Shown: positions 1 through 10,775, counted from the first letter of the stretch. The stretch is DNA of 64,000 bases from an uncultured Bacteroidales bacterium (GCA_903901975.1 CAIUTB010000147.1:19471-83470); one strand, 5' to 3'. Numbers and translations are program-made. The notes: a model not told the origin generated them from the sequence alone.

Positions 1-2
1 CG

Positions 3-89
3 CATCTAAAATCTGCAGGCATTCTTCAGGATGCAGTTCATTCTGATCATTGTCCGGTAGTAGTTGAACTAAGCGATTCTATCTGTTAG
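3..89 (+). CDS. xth: Exodeoxyribonuclease III, C-terminal end (partial, runs off the left edge)
   Basis: Frame 3 reads HLKSAGILQDAVHSDHCPVVVELSDSIC*, matching the conserved HSDHCPVV C-terminus of Xth/AP endonuclease family. Confidence 0.7.
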   Translation, partial: HLKSAGILQDAVHSDHCPVVVELSDSIC

Positions 90-177
90 CTTTAATTCTC
101 CAAAAATGTTGTTTTTAATGATAAAAAACAATAAATCTTACTGAAAGCAGTTCAAATGAGCTAAAATAAATTTAACT

Positions 178-1650
178 TTGTCAGTTCTAAAAATACTTGT
201 TATTATGCAATTCAATTTTTCCCGCTTACTTTTTGTACTTTCTTCCATTCTCATCCTAAGTTCGTGCCTGGATACAACTACTGTCACCACTACTTCGAGT
301 GATGCCACTTTTGTTTCAATGACTCTTGCCGGGAATGATTCTGTAAAAATGGCAAAATTCGCCTTGGATGCAACCGGAACGACCATTGTGAATATTGATT
401 CATTGCCTTTCGGGACAAGAATAGACAGCGTTTATCCTACATTTAGTTTTAAAAGTACAGGAGGTGCAAAATTACATTATCCAAATCCAACCGGTTTCAA
501 ATTCAAAAAAGATTCGGCAGCAGTTACCGGTAAAGATACGGTAGATTTTCGTCAGCCATCGATATGGATACGGAATTATGCAAGCGATGGCAAAACATAC
601 CTAAATTACAATATCCAGGTTAATGTTCATAAAGTTCAACCGGAATTATATGTATGGACTAAAGTGACTGACAATTTGAGTTCTGTAAATGCAACTTCCC
701 AGAAATCAATCATACTGAATGATAAATTTTATTATTATCTCAATGATGGCTCAGCGGCTTATCTGCATACTTCCACTGATGGTATATCATGGAGTAGTTC
801 TGTTACACCTGTCGGTCTACCCGAAGGATCGCCTCTTAATGATATGATTCAGTTTAATGGAAAGCTTTTCCTGACTCAGGACAGGTTAAATATTTACTCA
901 AGTGTTGATGGTTTAAACTGGACCCGAAAATCAGTAAGTAGCTTTAACTTCAAATCTTTACTTTTTGTGTTTAATGGTCAATTGTGGGCTGTAGTCCAGT
1001 CACTTAATGACGCAACTTACCATTTTGCCACATCAACCGATGGTGATGTATGGAATATGATTGGAACAATTCCTCCAAACTTTCCGGTGAATGATTTCTC
1101 AGCAGTTAGCATCGGCACTGTTACCGGAAAATCAAAAGTTTTGGTAGTTGGTGGCTATTCAGTTAATGGAGCATTATTAAAAAATAGCTGGAGCTCTGAA
1201 GATGGTATTTATTGGATTGATTTCAGTACTGAAAATCATTCGTTAGATTCTTTAGCAGCCGGGGTAAGCATTATTTCGTATGATAAAAAACTGTTATTAT
1301 TTGGGAAATATTATTTATTAAATAAACAGTTTTATCGGGAGTCGAAAGACGAAGGCTTGAGCTGGCAGAAACCAAGCCTTACTTACAATCAAATCAGACA
1401 GGGCTTTGTCGAAAAATCAGCTAAAACTCAAAAAGACACACTGGTTTATAATTATTACGAACCACATATTTATCAGTCTGTAGTGGTGGATAAGAACAAT
1501 AGTATTTTTCTAATAGGAGGATATTTAGACAAACTCACTCTTAGTATAAAAGGGGATAGCAGACAACGAAGTGCCGACAAAAATGCCGAAATTACTCCAA
1601 CAACAGATATCTGGACCGGTAAATTAAACCGTAAAAGTTTCGCCCGATAA
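178..1650 (+). CDS. DUF6242-like lipoprotein; real start probably ~205 (MQFNFSRLLFVLSSILILSSCLD)
   Basis: Long ORF with lipobox-like signal peptide (LSSC) and repeated exo-alpha-sialidase-like 'STDGxxW' motifs. Confidence 0.65.
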   Translation: MSVLKILVIMQFNFSRLLFVLSSILILSSCLDTTTVTTTSSDATFVSMTLAGNDSVKMAKFALDATGTTIVNIDSLPFGTRIDSVYPTFSFKSTGGAKLHYPNPTGFKFKKDSAAVTGKDTVDFRQPSIWIRNYASDGKTYLNYNIQVNVHKVQPELYVWTKVTDNLSSVNATSQKSIILNDKFYYYLNDGSAAYLHTSTDGISWSSSVTPVGLPEGSPLNDMIQFNGKLFLTQDRLNIYSSVDGLNWTRKSVSSFNFKSLLFVFNGQLWAVVQSLNDATYHFATSTDGDVWNMIGTIPPNFPVNDFSAVSIGTVTGKSKVLVVGGYSVNGALLKNSWSSEDGIYWIDFSTENHSLDSLAAGVSIISYDKKLLLFGKYYLLNKQFYRESKDEGLSWQKPSLTYNQIRQGFVEKSAKTQKDTLVYNYYEPHIYQSVVVDKNNSIFLIGGYLDKLTLSIKGDSRQRSADKNAEITPTTDIWTGKLNRKSFAR

Positions 1651-1677
1651 GGGGTTGAAATTCAGATAAATATAAAA

Positions 1678-1708
1678 GTGTCGGCTGTATTGTCGACACT
1701 TTTTTCAT
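1678..1708 (+). terminator. Hairpin terminator of the 178..1650 gene
   Basis: gtgtcg...cgacac followed by ttttttc. Confidence 0.6.
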
Positions 1709-1728
1709 TTAATACAGGATTTTTTCCG

Positions 1729-1736
1729 TACTTTTG
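1729..1736 (+). promoter_or_regulatory. Putative Bacteroidetes -7 box (TACTTTTG)
   Basis: TAnnTTTG match ~24 nt upstream of the ATG at 1760. Confidence 0.4.
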
Positions 1737-1759
1737 TAGCTTCAAAACCAAGTATATCC

Positions 1760-2083
1760 ATGTTCAAACAACCCAAGAATACAAGTACTTCCATCCGGTT
1801 TCGTCGCTGGAGCAGGGCTAAGTTTGCTATTTTCTGTAGTTTGTCAAGTGTGGTAAGCATTGGTTGCGTGGCGATTTCAATTGCCAACAAATCACTTCAG
1901 AAAGCAGTTGGTGTTTGTGCTGAATTGTCGCACAAAAACGGGTTTGAATCATCCGAAGAAACGATTGAAACCAGGGAGCACGAAGCTGCTTTACTTCAAT
2001 TAAAAGAAATATCATTATCAGAAATAACATTTGACAACGCTGCAGCGTGTGGTCATACATTTTTATATTTAGTATTCATCTAA
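1760..2083 (+). CDS. Small hypothetical protein upstream of the TonB receptor
   Basis: 107-aa ORF with IRFRRWSRAKFAIFCSLSSVVSIG motif, own promoter-like box, terminator hairpin starting at its stop codon. Confidence 0.5.
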   Translation: MFKQPKNTSTSIRFRRWSRAKFAIFCSLSSVVSIGCVAISIANKSLQKAVGVCAELSHKNGFESSEETIETREHEAALLQLKEISLSEITFDNAAACGHTFLYLVFI

Positions 2084-2126
2084 GCGGTTGAAACAGATTA
2101 AACTCTGTCTCAACCGCTTTTTATTT
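2082..2126 (+). terminator. Rho-independent terminator-like hairpin (possible attenuator) just before the TonB receptor ATG
   Basis: aagcggttgaaacaga-ttaaac-tctgtctcaaccgctt followed by tttatttt; ATG of next gene at 2135. Confidence 0.75.
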
Positions 2127-2134
2127 TAGTCATT

Positions 2135-4117
2135 ATGAGAAAAATAGTATTTTTTTGTGCCTTGTTTTCTATTTTAACTTTTGAGAATTTATCAGCTCAG
2201 GAAGAAAGTGATTCACTTACAGTCAATTTATCGGAACTTCAGGTTAATGCTTCTGCTAAGAAATTGTATTCCGAAATGGGAAGGATTCTGACCGTGATTG
2301 ATAAAACCGAAATAAAACGCTCGGCAGTTCAGAGCATCGATCAGTTGCTTGATTATGTGGCCGGAATCGATATTCGTCAGCGTGGCACAAACTCCACACA
2401 AGCTGATATTTCGATTCGGGGTGGTTCGTTCGACCAGGTATTGGTTTTGCTTAACGGCGTAAATATTACCGATCCGCAAACCGGGCATTTCAATTTGGAT
2501 ATTCCACTCAATCTGTCAGATGTAAGCAGGATAGAAATTTTAGAAGGTTCGTCAGCGCGAGTTCTGGGACCGAATGCATTCAGTGGGGCCATTAATATTG
2601 TAACTGAGAACTCAGACAAGCAATCGTTGAAAGCCGAACTTACCGGTGGTAGTTTTGTAACACTGGGGCAAACGGTTTCAGGGAATTTCAATCTGAATGA
2701 TATTCAAACTTTTGCGTCTATTTCACATAGCAGCAGCAATGGGTATATTAGCAGTCCAACCCCGAATTTCACTTATTTACAATCAATGTATGCATACAAT
2801 TTGAATGCTGGTGGAAATACCGATTTTAATTTTTTAAATGGTTTTGTTCATTCTTCCTTAAAAACCGATGCTTTTGGTAAATTTGAACTTCAATTAGCCG
2901 GTCAGATGAAAGATTTCGGTGCTAACAGTTTTTATACTTTAGCCTATCCAAACCAATTTGAGAGCACCAAGACCTTAATGGCTGCATTAAGTTGGTCATT
3001 GACAAGTGGGAACTGGCAATACAATGCTCAGGCATACTGGCGTCAGCATCACGACCGGTTTGAGCTATTCCGGAATTATGTTGGAGCAGCTTCGTGGTAT
3101 AAATTTCACAATTATCACATGACCGACATTAGCGGTGGAAAAGCTTCGGCGACCTATTCGTCAATACTTGGAAAAACAACCCTTGGAGTCGAAGTTCGTA
3201 ACGAACATATCTTTAGCAATGTGCTTGGGAATTCGATTGATTCGTTGCGTGCGCCTCTTGAGCTAAACGGCTTTTTCACTAAAGAAAATAACCGCCTGAT
3301 CGAAACCGGATTAATCGATCATTCAGTGAAACTTGGAAAATGGTATTTTTCGGCAGGAGCAGCTGCTACGAATTCAACTACTTTTGGAATGAATGGTTTT
3401 GGAGGTGTAGATATGGCGTATTCGTTTACTGATAATATCCGGATTTTTGCTGATGCAAATTCGGCTGTACGTCTTCCTACTTTTAATGATTTGTACTACA
3501 ATAATCCCAAGCAAAAAATAATAGCTAACCCAAATCTGCGACCTGAAAAATCGCAAACGATTGAATTAGGAACGAAAATCTATCAGGAAAACTGGAAGCT
3601 GGATGCAACTGTTTATTACCGTATGGGACAAAATGTGATTGATTGGGTTAAACTACATTCTGACTCAATTTGGCAAAGCAAAAATCTGACCAGTGTCAAT
3701 GCATTTGGTGGAGATGTTTCATTTGTATATTATTTCCAAAACGGATTTATAAAAAAACTTGGACTGACATATTCATATCTCCAAATGGATAAAAGTGCGG
3801 ACAATTATGATTCAAAATATGTGCTTGATTATCTGAGAAATAAATTTTCAGTAACAGTCGACCATGCAGTATGGAAGAAACTTTCCGCTTCGTGGAAACT
3901 GGTCTATTTCGACCGCACAGGAACATATTCCGATGCAAAAAATGTTTCACAAAGTTTCAAACCTTATGCCTTATTAGATACCCGTTTTCTTTGGGCTGAC
4001 AAAACATTTGATGTGTTTCTGGACGTGAATAACATCTTTAATTCCAATTATGCCGATTATGGTGGATTGACTCAACCCGGAATCAACTTCAATATTGGGG
4101 TTAGAAAGAGGATTTAA
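2135..4117 (+). CDS. TonB-dependent outer membrane receptor
   Basis: Signal peptide, plug domain (QSIDQLLDYVAGIDIRQRG, LLNGVNITDPQTGHFNLDIP), C-terminal beta-barrel. Confidence 0.88.
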   Translation: MRKIVFFCALFSILTFENLSAQEESDSLTVNLSELQVNASAKKLYSEMGRILTVIDKTEIKRSAVQSIDQLLDYVAGIDIRQRGTNSTQADISIRGGSFDQVLVLLNGVNITDPQTGHFNLDIPLNLSDVSRIEILEGSSARVLGPNAFSGAINIVTENSDKQSLKAELTGGSFVTLGQTVSGNFNLNDIQTFASISHSSSNGYISSPTPNFTYLQSMYAYNLNAGGNTDFNFLNGFVHSSLKTDAFGKFELQLAGQMKDFGANSFYTLAYPNQFESTKTLMAALSWSLTSGNWQYNAQAYWRQHHDRFELFRNYVGAASWYKFHNYHMTDISGGKASATYSSILGKTTLGVEVRNEHIFSNVLGNSIDSLRAPLELNGFFTKENNRLIETGLIDHSVKLGKWYFSAGAAATNSTTFGMNGFGGVDMAYSFTDNIRIFADANSAVRLPTFNDLYYNNPKQKIIANPNLRPEKSQTIELGTKIYQENWKLDATVYYRMGQNVIDWVKLHSDSIWQSKNLTSVNAFGGDVSFVYYFQNGFIKKLGLTYSYLQMDKSADNYDSKYVLDYLRNKFSVTVDHAVWKKLSASWKLVYFDRTGTYSDAKNVSQSFKPYALLDTRFLWADKTFDVFLDVNNIFNSNYADYGGLTQPGINFNIGVRKRI

Positions 4118-4120
4118 GAT

Positions 4121-4220
4121 GCCCCCTAAACCACTAAAGGGGGAATAATATGAAAACGGCTGTATTCACATTTGAATACAGCCGTTTCTTTTCTTGAAAG
4201 CCCCTTTTGTGGTTTGGGGT
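4121..4220. repeat. CCCCTAAAGGGG-type inverted-terminus element, copy E1
   Basis: gccccctaaaccactaaaggggga ... agccccttttgtggtttggggt, between convergent genes. Confidence 0.55.
4153..4190. terminator. Bidirectional terminator between the TonB receptor and fumarase
   Basis: aaacggctgtattc-acattt-gaatacagccgtttctttt. Confidence 0.8.
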
Positions 4221-5852
4221 CTAGCAAACCATTGTTGGTTTAATTAATTTGAAAAAATCATTTCCTTTATTATCCACCAGAATAAATGCAGGGAAGTTTT
4301 CCACTTCAATTTTCCAGATAGCTTCCATGCCCAATTCAGGGTATTCCAAACATTCTACTTTTTTGATATTTTGTTGTGCCAGAATTGCTGCCGGACCACC
4401 GATTGAACCCAGGTAGAAGCCACCGTGTTTATGGCAGGCATCCGTCACCTGTTGTGTGCGGTTTCCTTTGGCAATCATAATCAGGCTACCGCCATTTTCC
4501 TGGAGCAAATCAACATATGAATCCATACGACCGGCTGTAGTTGGACCAAACGAACCGGAAGGCATTCCTTTCGGAGTTTTGGCAGGACCAGCATAGTAAA
4601 TAGGATGGTCTTTCACGTATTGAGGAAGTGGTTTGCCCGCATCAAGTAATTCTTTCAACTTAGCATGCGCAATATCACGACCCACAACAATTGTACCGGT
4701 GAGCGATAAGCGTGTTGAAACAGGATAGTTTGACAAAGTTGCCAGAATTTCTTTCATGGGCTTATTCAAGTCAATTTTCACAGCGTTTCCTTCGCCTTCA
4801 TTGCGAAATTTATCAGGTATTAATGCGCCCGGATTATCTTCCATACGTTCAACCCACACGCCATCTTTATTGATTTTTCCTTTGATATTGCGGTCGGCAG
4901 AGCATGAAACGCCCATACCCACAAAACAGGAAGCACCGTGACGCGATAAGCGAACAATGCGTATATCGTGTGCAAAATATTTTCCGCCAAACTGAGCTCC
5001 AATTCCGGAAGCTTGTGCTTGTTTCAGTATTTTTTGTTCCATTTCCACATCGCGGAAAGCCTGTCCCAGCTCATTCCCTTCGGTTGGAAGTTCATCATAG
5101 TATTTCGTAGATGCCAGTTTTACAGTTTTCATACAAGCATCAGCCGAAGTACCACCGATAACAAAAGCAATGTGATAAGGAGGACAAGCCGCCGTACCTA
5201 ATGTTTTCATTTTTTCAGTCAGAAATTTCTCGAGTGATGTTGGATTCAGTAACGCTTTTGTTTCCTGAAACAGGTATGATTTATTAGCAGAACCACCCCC
5301 TTTGGCTATAAAAAGGAATTTGTATTCATTTCCATGACCGGCTATCAAATCAATTTGTGCCGGAAGGTTGGTGCCCGTATTTACTTCATCGTACATGTTC
5401 AAAGCTGCATTTTGCGAATAGCGCAGATTTTCATGAGTATATGTTTCGTAAATACCTTTCGACAAAGCTTCTTCGTCCGTTCCGTTGGTCCACACATTGT
5501 TGCCTTTTTTAGCGTAAACGGTAGCCGTTCCGGTGTCCTGGCAAAAAGGTAAAATTCCTTTCGCAGCAATTTCTGCATTCCGAAGCATAGTTAACGCCAC
5601 ATATTTGTCATTTTCGCTTGCTTCCGGATCGGCCAGAATAGCAGCCACTTGTGCCTGATGTTCGGGGCGAAGCAGGAATGAACAATCGCGCATAGCTGCA
5701 CGAGCCAACATTGTCATTGCTTCCGGTTCTACTTTCAGGATTTCCTGTCCGTCAAAATCCGATACCGACACATGTTCGTTGGTGAGTAAATAATATTCGG
5801 TTTTGTCTTTTCCCAGTGGAAACGTTTCCTGGTATTTAAATTCTTTAGCCAT
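4221..5852 (-). CDS. Class I fumarate hydratase (Fe-S, single chain)
   Basis: FumA/FumB-like: [46 protein letters not shown]. Confidence 0.9.
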   Translation of the reverse strand: MAKEFKYQETFPLGKDKTEYYLLTNEHVSVSDFDGQEILKVEPEAMTMLARAAMRDCSFLLRPEHQAQVAAILADPEASENDKYVALTMLRNAEIAAKGILPFCQDTGTATVYAKKGNNVWTNGTDEEALSKGIYETYTHENLRYSQNAALNMYDEVNTGTNLPAQIDLIAGHGNEYKFLFIAKGGGSANKSYLFQETKALLNPTSLEKFLTEKMKTLGTAACPPYHIAFVIGGTSADACMKTVKLASTKYYDELPTEGNELGQAFRDVEMEQKILKQAQASGIGAQFGGKYFAHDIRIVRLSRHGASCFVGMGVSCSADRNIKGKINKDGVWVERMEDNPGALIPDKFRNEGEGNAVKIDLNKPMKEILATLSNYPVSTRLSLTGTIVVGRDIAHAKLKELLDAGKPLPQYVKDHPIYYAGPAKTPKGMPSGSFGPTTAGRMDSYVDLLQENGGSLIMIAKGNRTQQVTDACHKHGGFYLGSIGGPAAILAQQNIKKVECLEYPELGMEAIWKIEVENFPAFILVDNKGNDFFKLIKPTMVC

Positions 5853-5861
5853 ATCAATAAT

Positions 5862-5895
5862 TTACGATTTATAAATTTACAATTTACGATTGGAA
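5862..5895. repeat. AATTTACGATTT-type AT-rich repeat upstream of fumarase
   Basis: aatttacgatttataaatttacaatttacgattgg; similar copies upstream of atpG, atpA, atpH. Confidence 0.6.
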
Positions 5896-6000
5896 TATTC
5901 AAAAGCGACGCAATCACACAAAAAACTCTTTAATTGAAATTCTTGAGGTATTTTATAAAAGACTGGCTAACTTCAAGTCACTCTGTTAGTCTTCGTGTTG

Positions 6001-9000
6001 TTAAAATAGCGTCAACTGTCCATCTTCATCTTCCTTTGTCCGATAAATATCCTCTGTATCATCCGGTGTTTCTTCTTTTTTTCGTTTTGACTTTTGGGGC
6101 TTTGGAACAGTTGATTTTGGCCTATTTGTAATTATCTTGTTGGACTCATCATTTTCCTCCATTTCAACTTCAGAGTCAACTTCAGGATTTTCAACTACAA
6201 TTCCATTTACAATAAAGTTAACCTTATGTATTTCCGGTGCTATTGTTTGTGGTTCGACATTTACTTCTGGTTCTGCTTTTTTTTCGGGTTTTGGTTTCGG
6301 TTCTGCTTTTTTTGCAGGTTTTGCTTCAGTTTCTTCAACTTCAACTTCAACTTCAACTATTTCTTCTACCTCAGCTTCATTTTGAATCTCTTCAACTTCA
6401 ATTTCATCAACATTGTCTTCGTCTGGATCTTCAACTACCGAAGTTTTTGTCTCTTCTACTGGTTTAAATCTCACCGGTTCAAGTTCATTGATAGTAAGGA
6501 CTTCGAATGTCGACAAGCGTTTTCCTTTAGCTTTATAACTTTTCACGCCAATAAATTCGTCGGCATCCACTACCGATGCATCTCGGTAGGAATCGTTGCC
6601 GCCCATAATCACTTCAAAGCGAGGGAAATCAATATCTGTCATTAGTATCAGACGTGATTCAGGATTCTCACCCAGGAAGTTTTGTGGTTTAGATGAAGCT
6701 TCCAGTTGGAAGCGTTTCAGGTAATAAAATTTTTGATCAGCATCCCACAGGGCTACTGTCCACACCTTGTTGGAATCAAACTTTTCAATTACCTGAATAT
6801 CTTTGTCATAATGGTTATTCAGGTCAAAATTACTGGTATAGAAAGTTCCTTTACCCGAAACAACCAATATTGTATCTTCGCTCAGGTATTCGCCGAGATA
6901 TTCTCCTCTGCTATCGTAGTTTAGGCGCAACACATCGCGGTCGAACCAAACCTGCCGTCCGCCCAATGTAGAACCACCTTTTGTTTTCAAGGCAATTTTC
7001 AACACATCATTCTTGGTTAGCAAATTTCCCATCGACTGGCGACCTTTAATCGCGATATCGCTAAAATCTTTTTCGAAAACCAACTTGTTCAGTCGTGGTT
7101 TTGGTTTCAGGGTAATTCGGATAACTTCCGCTTCGGCATTTGGATTAGAAGTGAAATACACTACTTTTGAACCAGGCGTATCTTGCGTAATTTCATAATC
7201 TTTATCCCGGGTAATACCATTTACAGCAAAGCGTTTGATATAATAGGGACCGGTTTTTCCATCCCGATAAACGGCATTGTAAACCGTTCGTTTATCGTTT
7301 TTCTTGAAAACATCCAAATGTAAAATGTTTTTGCCCACAAAAATCTTGTCGGCGACTTTCAGCACTTTGTATTTTCCGTCTTTGAAAAAAATGATAATAT
7401 CATCAATATCAGAGCAATTGCATACAAATTGGTCTTTACGAAGCGATGTCCCGATAAAGCCTTCATCGTAATTCACATACAGTTTTTCGTTGGCCTCCAC
7501 CACTTTCGAAGCTACAATAGTTTCGAAATTACGAATCTCGGTAAGACGGGGGTGATCTTTTCCATATTTGGCTTTCAGGGCTTCGTACCACGCAATAGTA
7601 TACTGAACCAAATGAGCCAGGTGGTGGTCAATTTCATCAATTTTCTTCTGAATGGAAATGAGCATATCGTTCGCCTTGTCCGTGTCGAACTTGGTAATAC
7701 GCATCATTTTTATTTCGAGCAATTTCAGAAAATCTTCCCGAACGATTTCACGTATAAAATCTTTTTTGAAGGGCTCTAATCGCTTGTCGATATGCAGAAT
7801 AACCTCATCTTGCGACGTGCTGTCCTCAAAACCTTTATCTTTATAAATGCGGTTTTCGATAAATATTTTTTCGAGCGAAGTAAAGAATAATTGTTCTTGC
7901 AATTCAGCTTTTTGAATTTCAAGTTCAGCTTTCAATAAATCCTTAGTATGCTCGCAACTGATTCGCAACATTTCGCTCACTCCGCAAAAACGTGGTTTAT
8001 TATCGTGAATCACGCAACAGTTAGGCGAAATACTCAATTCACAATCGGTAAAAGCGTAAAGCGCATCAATGGTTTTGTCGGATGACGAACCGGGTAATAA
8101 ATGAACAAGGATTTCGACATTGGCAGAGGTATTATCATCCACTTTTCGAATCTTGATTTTCCCTTTATCGCTGGCTTTTATTATAGATTCAATCAGTTTC
8201 GAAGTATTCGAGCCAAATGGAATTTCAGTAATTGCGAGTGTTTTGTTGTCTAATTTGCTGATTTTAGCACGGATTTTTACCGCCCCACCACGTTCTCCGT
8301 CGTTATAACGAGCCACATCGATTGAACCACCGGTCTGAAAATCAGGCAAAAGAACAAACTCGTCACCCTGCAAATGGGCTATACAAGCATCGAGCAATTC
8401 GTTGAAATTATGAGGCAAAATTTTGGAATTCAACCCCACGGCAATCCCTTCCACACCTTGTGCCAATAGCAATGGGAATTTTACAGGTAGGGCAATCGGT
8501 TCTTTGTTACGGCCGTCGTAGGACGATTTCCATTCGGTAGTTTTCGGATTGAAAACGGTTTCCAATGCAAATTTCGATAATCGTGCTTCGATATATCGTG
8601 GAGCAGCTGCACCATCGCCGGTAAGTATATTTCCCCAGTTTCCCTGGCAGTCAATCAATAAATCTTTTTGTCCGAGTTGTACCAGGGCATCGCCGATGGA
8701 AGCATCACCGTGTGGGTGAAACTGCATGGTATGACCCACAATATTTGCCACTTTATTGTAGCGCCCATCGTCCAATCGTTTCATTGAGTGGAGAATACGG
8801 CGCTGAACAGGTTTCAATCCGTCGTAAATATCAGGCACGGCACGTTCCAGAATAACGTATGAAGCATAATCCAGAAACCAGTTCTGGTACATCCCCGATA
8901 GGTGATGCTTCACCGCATCATCGCTTATTTTTGGTACTTTATACGTTGAATGCACAGCAGATTCAGTCTCAACAGCAATGTCTTCGGCTACGCCTGTCAT

Positions 9001-9045
9001 TTCGTTTTCTTCGTTTTCCGCTTCAATAATTTCGTCTGTACTCAT
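6001..9045 (-). CDS. parC: DNA topoisomerase IV (gyrase-like) subunit A with long charged low-complexity C-terminal tail
   Basis: ASYVILERAVPDIYDGLKPVQRRILHSM, HPHGDASIGDALVQL, APRYIEARLSKFA motifs. Confidence 0.85.
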   Translation of the reverse strand: MSTDEIIEAENEENEMTGVAEDIAVETESAVHSTYKVPKISDDAVKHHLSGMYQNWFLDYASYVILERAVPDIYDGLKPVQRRILHSMKRLDDGRYNKVANIVGHTMQFHPHGDASIGDALVQLGQKDLLIDCQGNWGNILTGDGAAAPRYIEARLSKFALETVFNPKTTEWKSSYDGRNKEPIALPVKFPLLLAQGVEGIAVGLNSKILPHNFNELLDACIAHLQGDEFVLLPDFQTGGSIDVARYNDGERGGAVKIRAKISKLDNKTLAITEIPFGSNTSKLIESIIKASDKGKIKIRKVDDNTSANVEILVHLLPGSSSDKTIDALYAFTDCELSISPNCCVIHDNKPRFCGVSEMLRISCEHTKDLLKAELEIQKAELQEQLFFTSLEKIFIENRIYKDKGFEDSTSQDEVILHIDKRLEPFKKDFIREIVREDFLKLLEIKMMRITKFDTDKANDMLISIQKKIDEIDHHLAHLVQYTIAWYEALKAKYGKDHPRLTEIRNFETIVASKVVEANEKLYVNYDEGFIGTSLRKDQFVCNCSDIDDIIIFFKDGKYKVLKVADKIFVGKNILHLDVFKKNDKRTVYNAVYRDGKTGPYYIKRFAVNGITRDKDYEITQDTPGSKVVYFTSNPNAEAEVIRITLKPKPRLNKLVFEKDFSDIAIKGRQSMGNLLTKNDVLKIALKTKGGSTLGGRQVWFDRDVLRLNYDSRGEYLGEYLSEDTILVVSGKGTFYTSNFDLNNHYDKDIQVIEKFDSNKVWTVALWDADQKFYYLKRFQLEASSKPQNFLGENPESRLILMTDIDFPRFEVIMGGNDSYRDASVVDADEFIGVKSYKAKGKRLSTFEVLTINELEPVRFKPVEETKTSVVEDPDEDNVDEIEVEEIQNEAEVEEIVEVEVEVEETEAKPAKKAEPKPKPEKKAEPEVNVEPQTIAPEIHKVNFIVNGIVVENPEVDSEVEMEENDESNKIITNRPKSTVPKPQKSKRKKEETPDDTEDIYRTKEDEDGQLTLF

Positions 9046-9206
9046 GGGAAAGTATTATTTTATAGCCTCTTGTGCTTTATATTTTTCAAATTCAATCGAC
9101 AAAAATACAAAAAAAATAGTAACTTTGCACCTCCTTTTGAACTTGATTTTTATTCAAAAAATCTCAATTTAAATTTCTTGTAACTAGTAACACGTAACTA
9201 AATATT

Positions 9207-10754
9207 ATGGCTTCACAAGAAGATATTTTTAAAAAGCTGATAGCACATTCCAAGGAATACGGTTTTGTGTTCCCTTCAAGCGAAATTTATGACGGTCTGA
9301 GTGCCGTGTATGACTACGGTCAGAATGGTGTTGAACTGAAAAATAACATCAAGAAATACTGGTGGGACAGCATGGTGCTGCTTAACGAAAACGTGGTTGG
9401 ACTCGATGCCGCCATTTTTATGCACCCTACCACCTGGAAAGCTTCCGGTCACGTAGATGCATTCAATGACCCCTTGATTGATAACAAAGACAGCAAAAAA
9501 CGCTATCGTGCTGATGTTCTCATTGAAGACTTATTGGCAAAATATGACGATAAAATCAACAAAGAAGTTGAAAAAGCCGCAAAGCGTTTTGGCGAAAGCT
9601 TTGATGAAACCGTTTTTCGCTCAACCAACGAACGGGTGTTGGAAAATCAGACCAAGCGCAATGAAATTCATGGCCGTTTTGTTAAAGCACTCAACGATTC
9701 AGATTTGGTTGAATTAAAAGCTATTATTGAAGATTATGAAGTGGTTTGTCCGGTTAGTGGTACACGTAACTGGACTGAAGTTCGTCAATTTAATCTGATG
9801 TTCTCCACCGATATGGGTTCAACAGCCGATGGTGCTATGAAAATTTACCTTCGTCCGGAAACGGCACAAGGTATTTTCGTAAACTTCCTAAACGTGCAGA
9901 AAACGGGTCGTATGAAAATACCTTTCGGAATTTGCCAGATAGGAAAAGCCTTCCGCAATGAAATAGTAGCCCGTCAGTTTATATTCCGTATGCGTGAGTT
10001 CGAACAAATGGAAATGCAGTTTTTCGTTCGACCGGGCGAAGAAATGAAATGGTTTGAACACTGGAAAGAATTCCGTTTGAAATGGCACAAAGCTCTTGGA
10101 CTTGGTGATCAGAAATATCGTTTCCACGACCACGATAAATTGGCTCATTACGCCAATGCCGCTACCGATATTGAATTCGAAATGCCTTTCGGTTTCAAGG
10201 AAGTAGAAGGAATTCACTCACGTACCGATTTCGATTTAAGTAGTCATGAAAAATTTTCGGGCAAAAATATCAAATATTTTGACCCAGAGCTGAATGAATC
10301 TTATGTTCCTTATGTAATCGAAACTTCTATAGGAGTAGATCGCACATTCCTTTCTATTATGGCAGCTTCATATAATGAGGAATTGCTTGAAAATGGAGAA
10401 ACCCGTGTAGTGCTAAACATACCGGCAGTTTTAGCTCCAATCAAAGCAGCTATTTTGCCACTGGTAAAGAAAGATGGTCTTCCTGAAAAAGCCCGCGAGA
10501 TAATGAACGATCTGAAATTCGACTTCAAATGCGGTTACGACGAAAAAGATTCCATTGGTAAACGTTATCGTAGGCAGGATGCTATCGGAACACCATTTTG
10601 TATCACCGTGGATCATGACACACTGCTGGACAACTGCGTAACTATTCGTTACCGCGATACCATGTTGCAGGAACGTGTTGCCATTGCCGATTTACAGCAG
10701 ATTATCGGTGATTTGGTAAATATGAAGAATTTGTTTAAAAAGATTGTAGGATAA
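9207..10754 (+). CDS. glyS: Glycyl-tRNA synthetase (class II, single-chain type)
   Basis: SSEIYDGLSAVYDYGQNGVELKNNIKKYWW, PETAQGIFVNF, FRNEIVARQFIFRMREFEQMEMQFF. Confidence 0.93.
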   Translation: MASQEDIFKKLIAHSKEYGFVFPSSEIYDGLSAVYDYGQNGVELKNNIKKYWWDSMVLLNENVVGLDAAIFMHPTTWKASGHVDAFNDPLIDNKDSKKRYRADVLIEDLLAKYDDKINKEVEKAAKRFGESFDETVFRSTNERVLENQTKRNEIHGRFVKALNDSDLVELKAIIEDYEVVCPVSGTRNWTEVRQFNLMFSTDMGSTADGAMKIYLRPETAQGIFVNFLNVQKTGRMKIPFGICQIGKAFRNEIVARQFIFRMREFEQMEMQFFVRPGEEMKWFEHWKEFRLKWHKALGLGDQKYRFHDHDKLAHYANAATDIEFEMPFGFKEVEGIHSRTDFDLSSHEKFSGKNIKYFDPELNESYVPYVIETSIGVDRTFLSIMAASYNEELLENGETRVVLNIPAVLAPIKAAILPLVKKDGLPEKAREIMNDLKFDFKCGYDEKDSIGKRYRRQDAIGTPFCITVDHDTLLDNCVTIRYRDTMLQERVAIADLQQIIGDLVNMKNLFKKIVG

Positions 10755-10775
10755 TTTTTAAAAATATATTTTTTC

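Noticed and set aside
6137-6645. Phe-rich plus-strand ORFs (e.g. MYFRCYCLWFDIYFWFCFFFGFWFRFCFF)
   Set aside because: Antisense translation of the charged low-complexity tail of topoisomerase IV A; composition is an artefact
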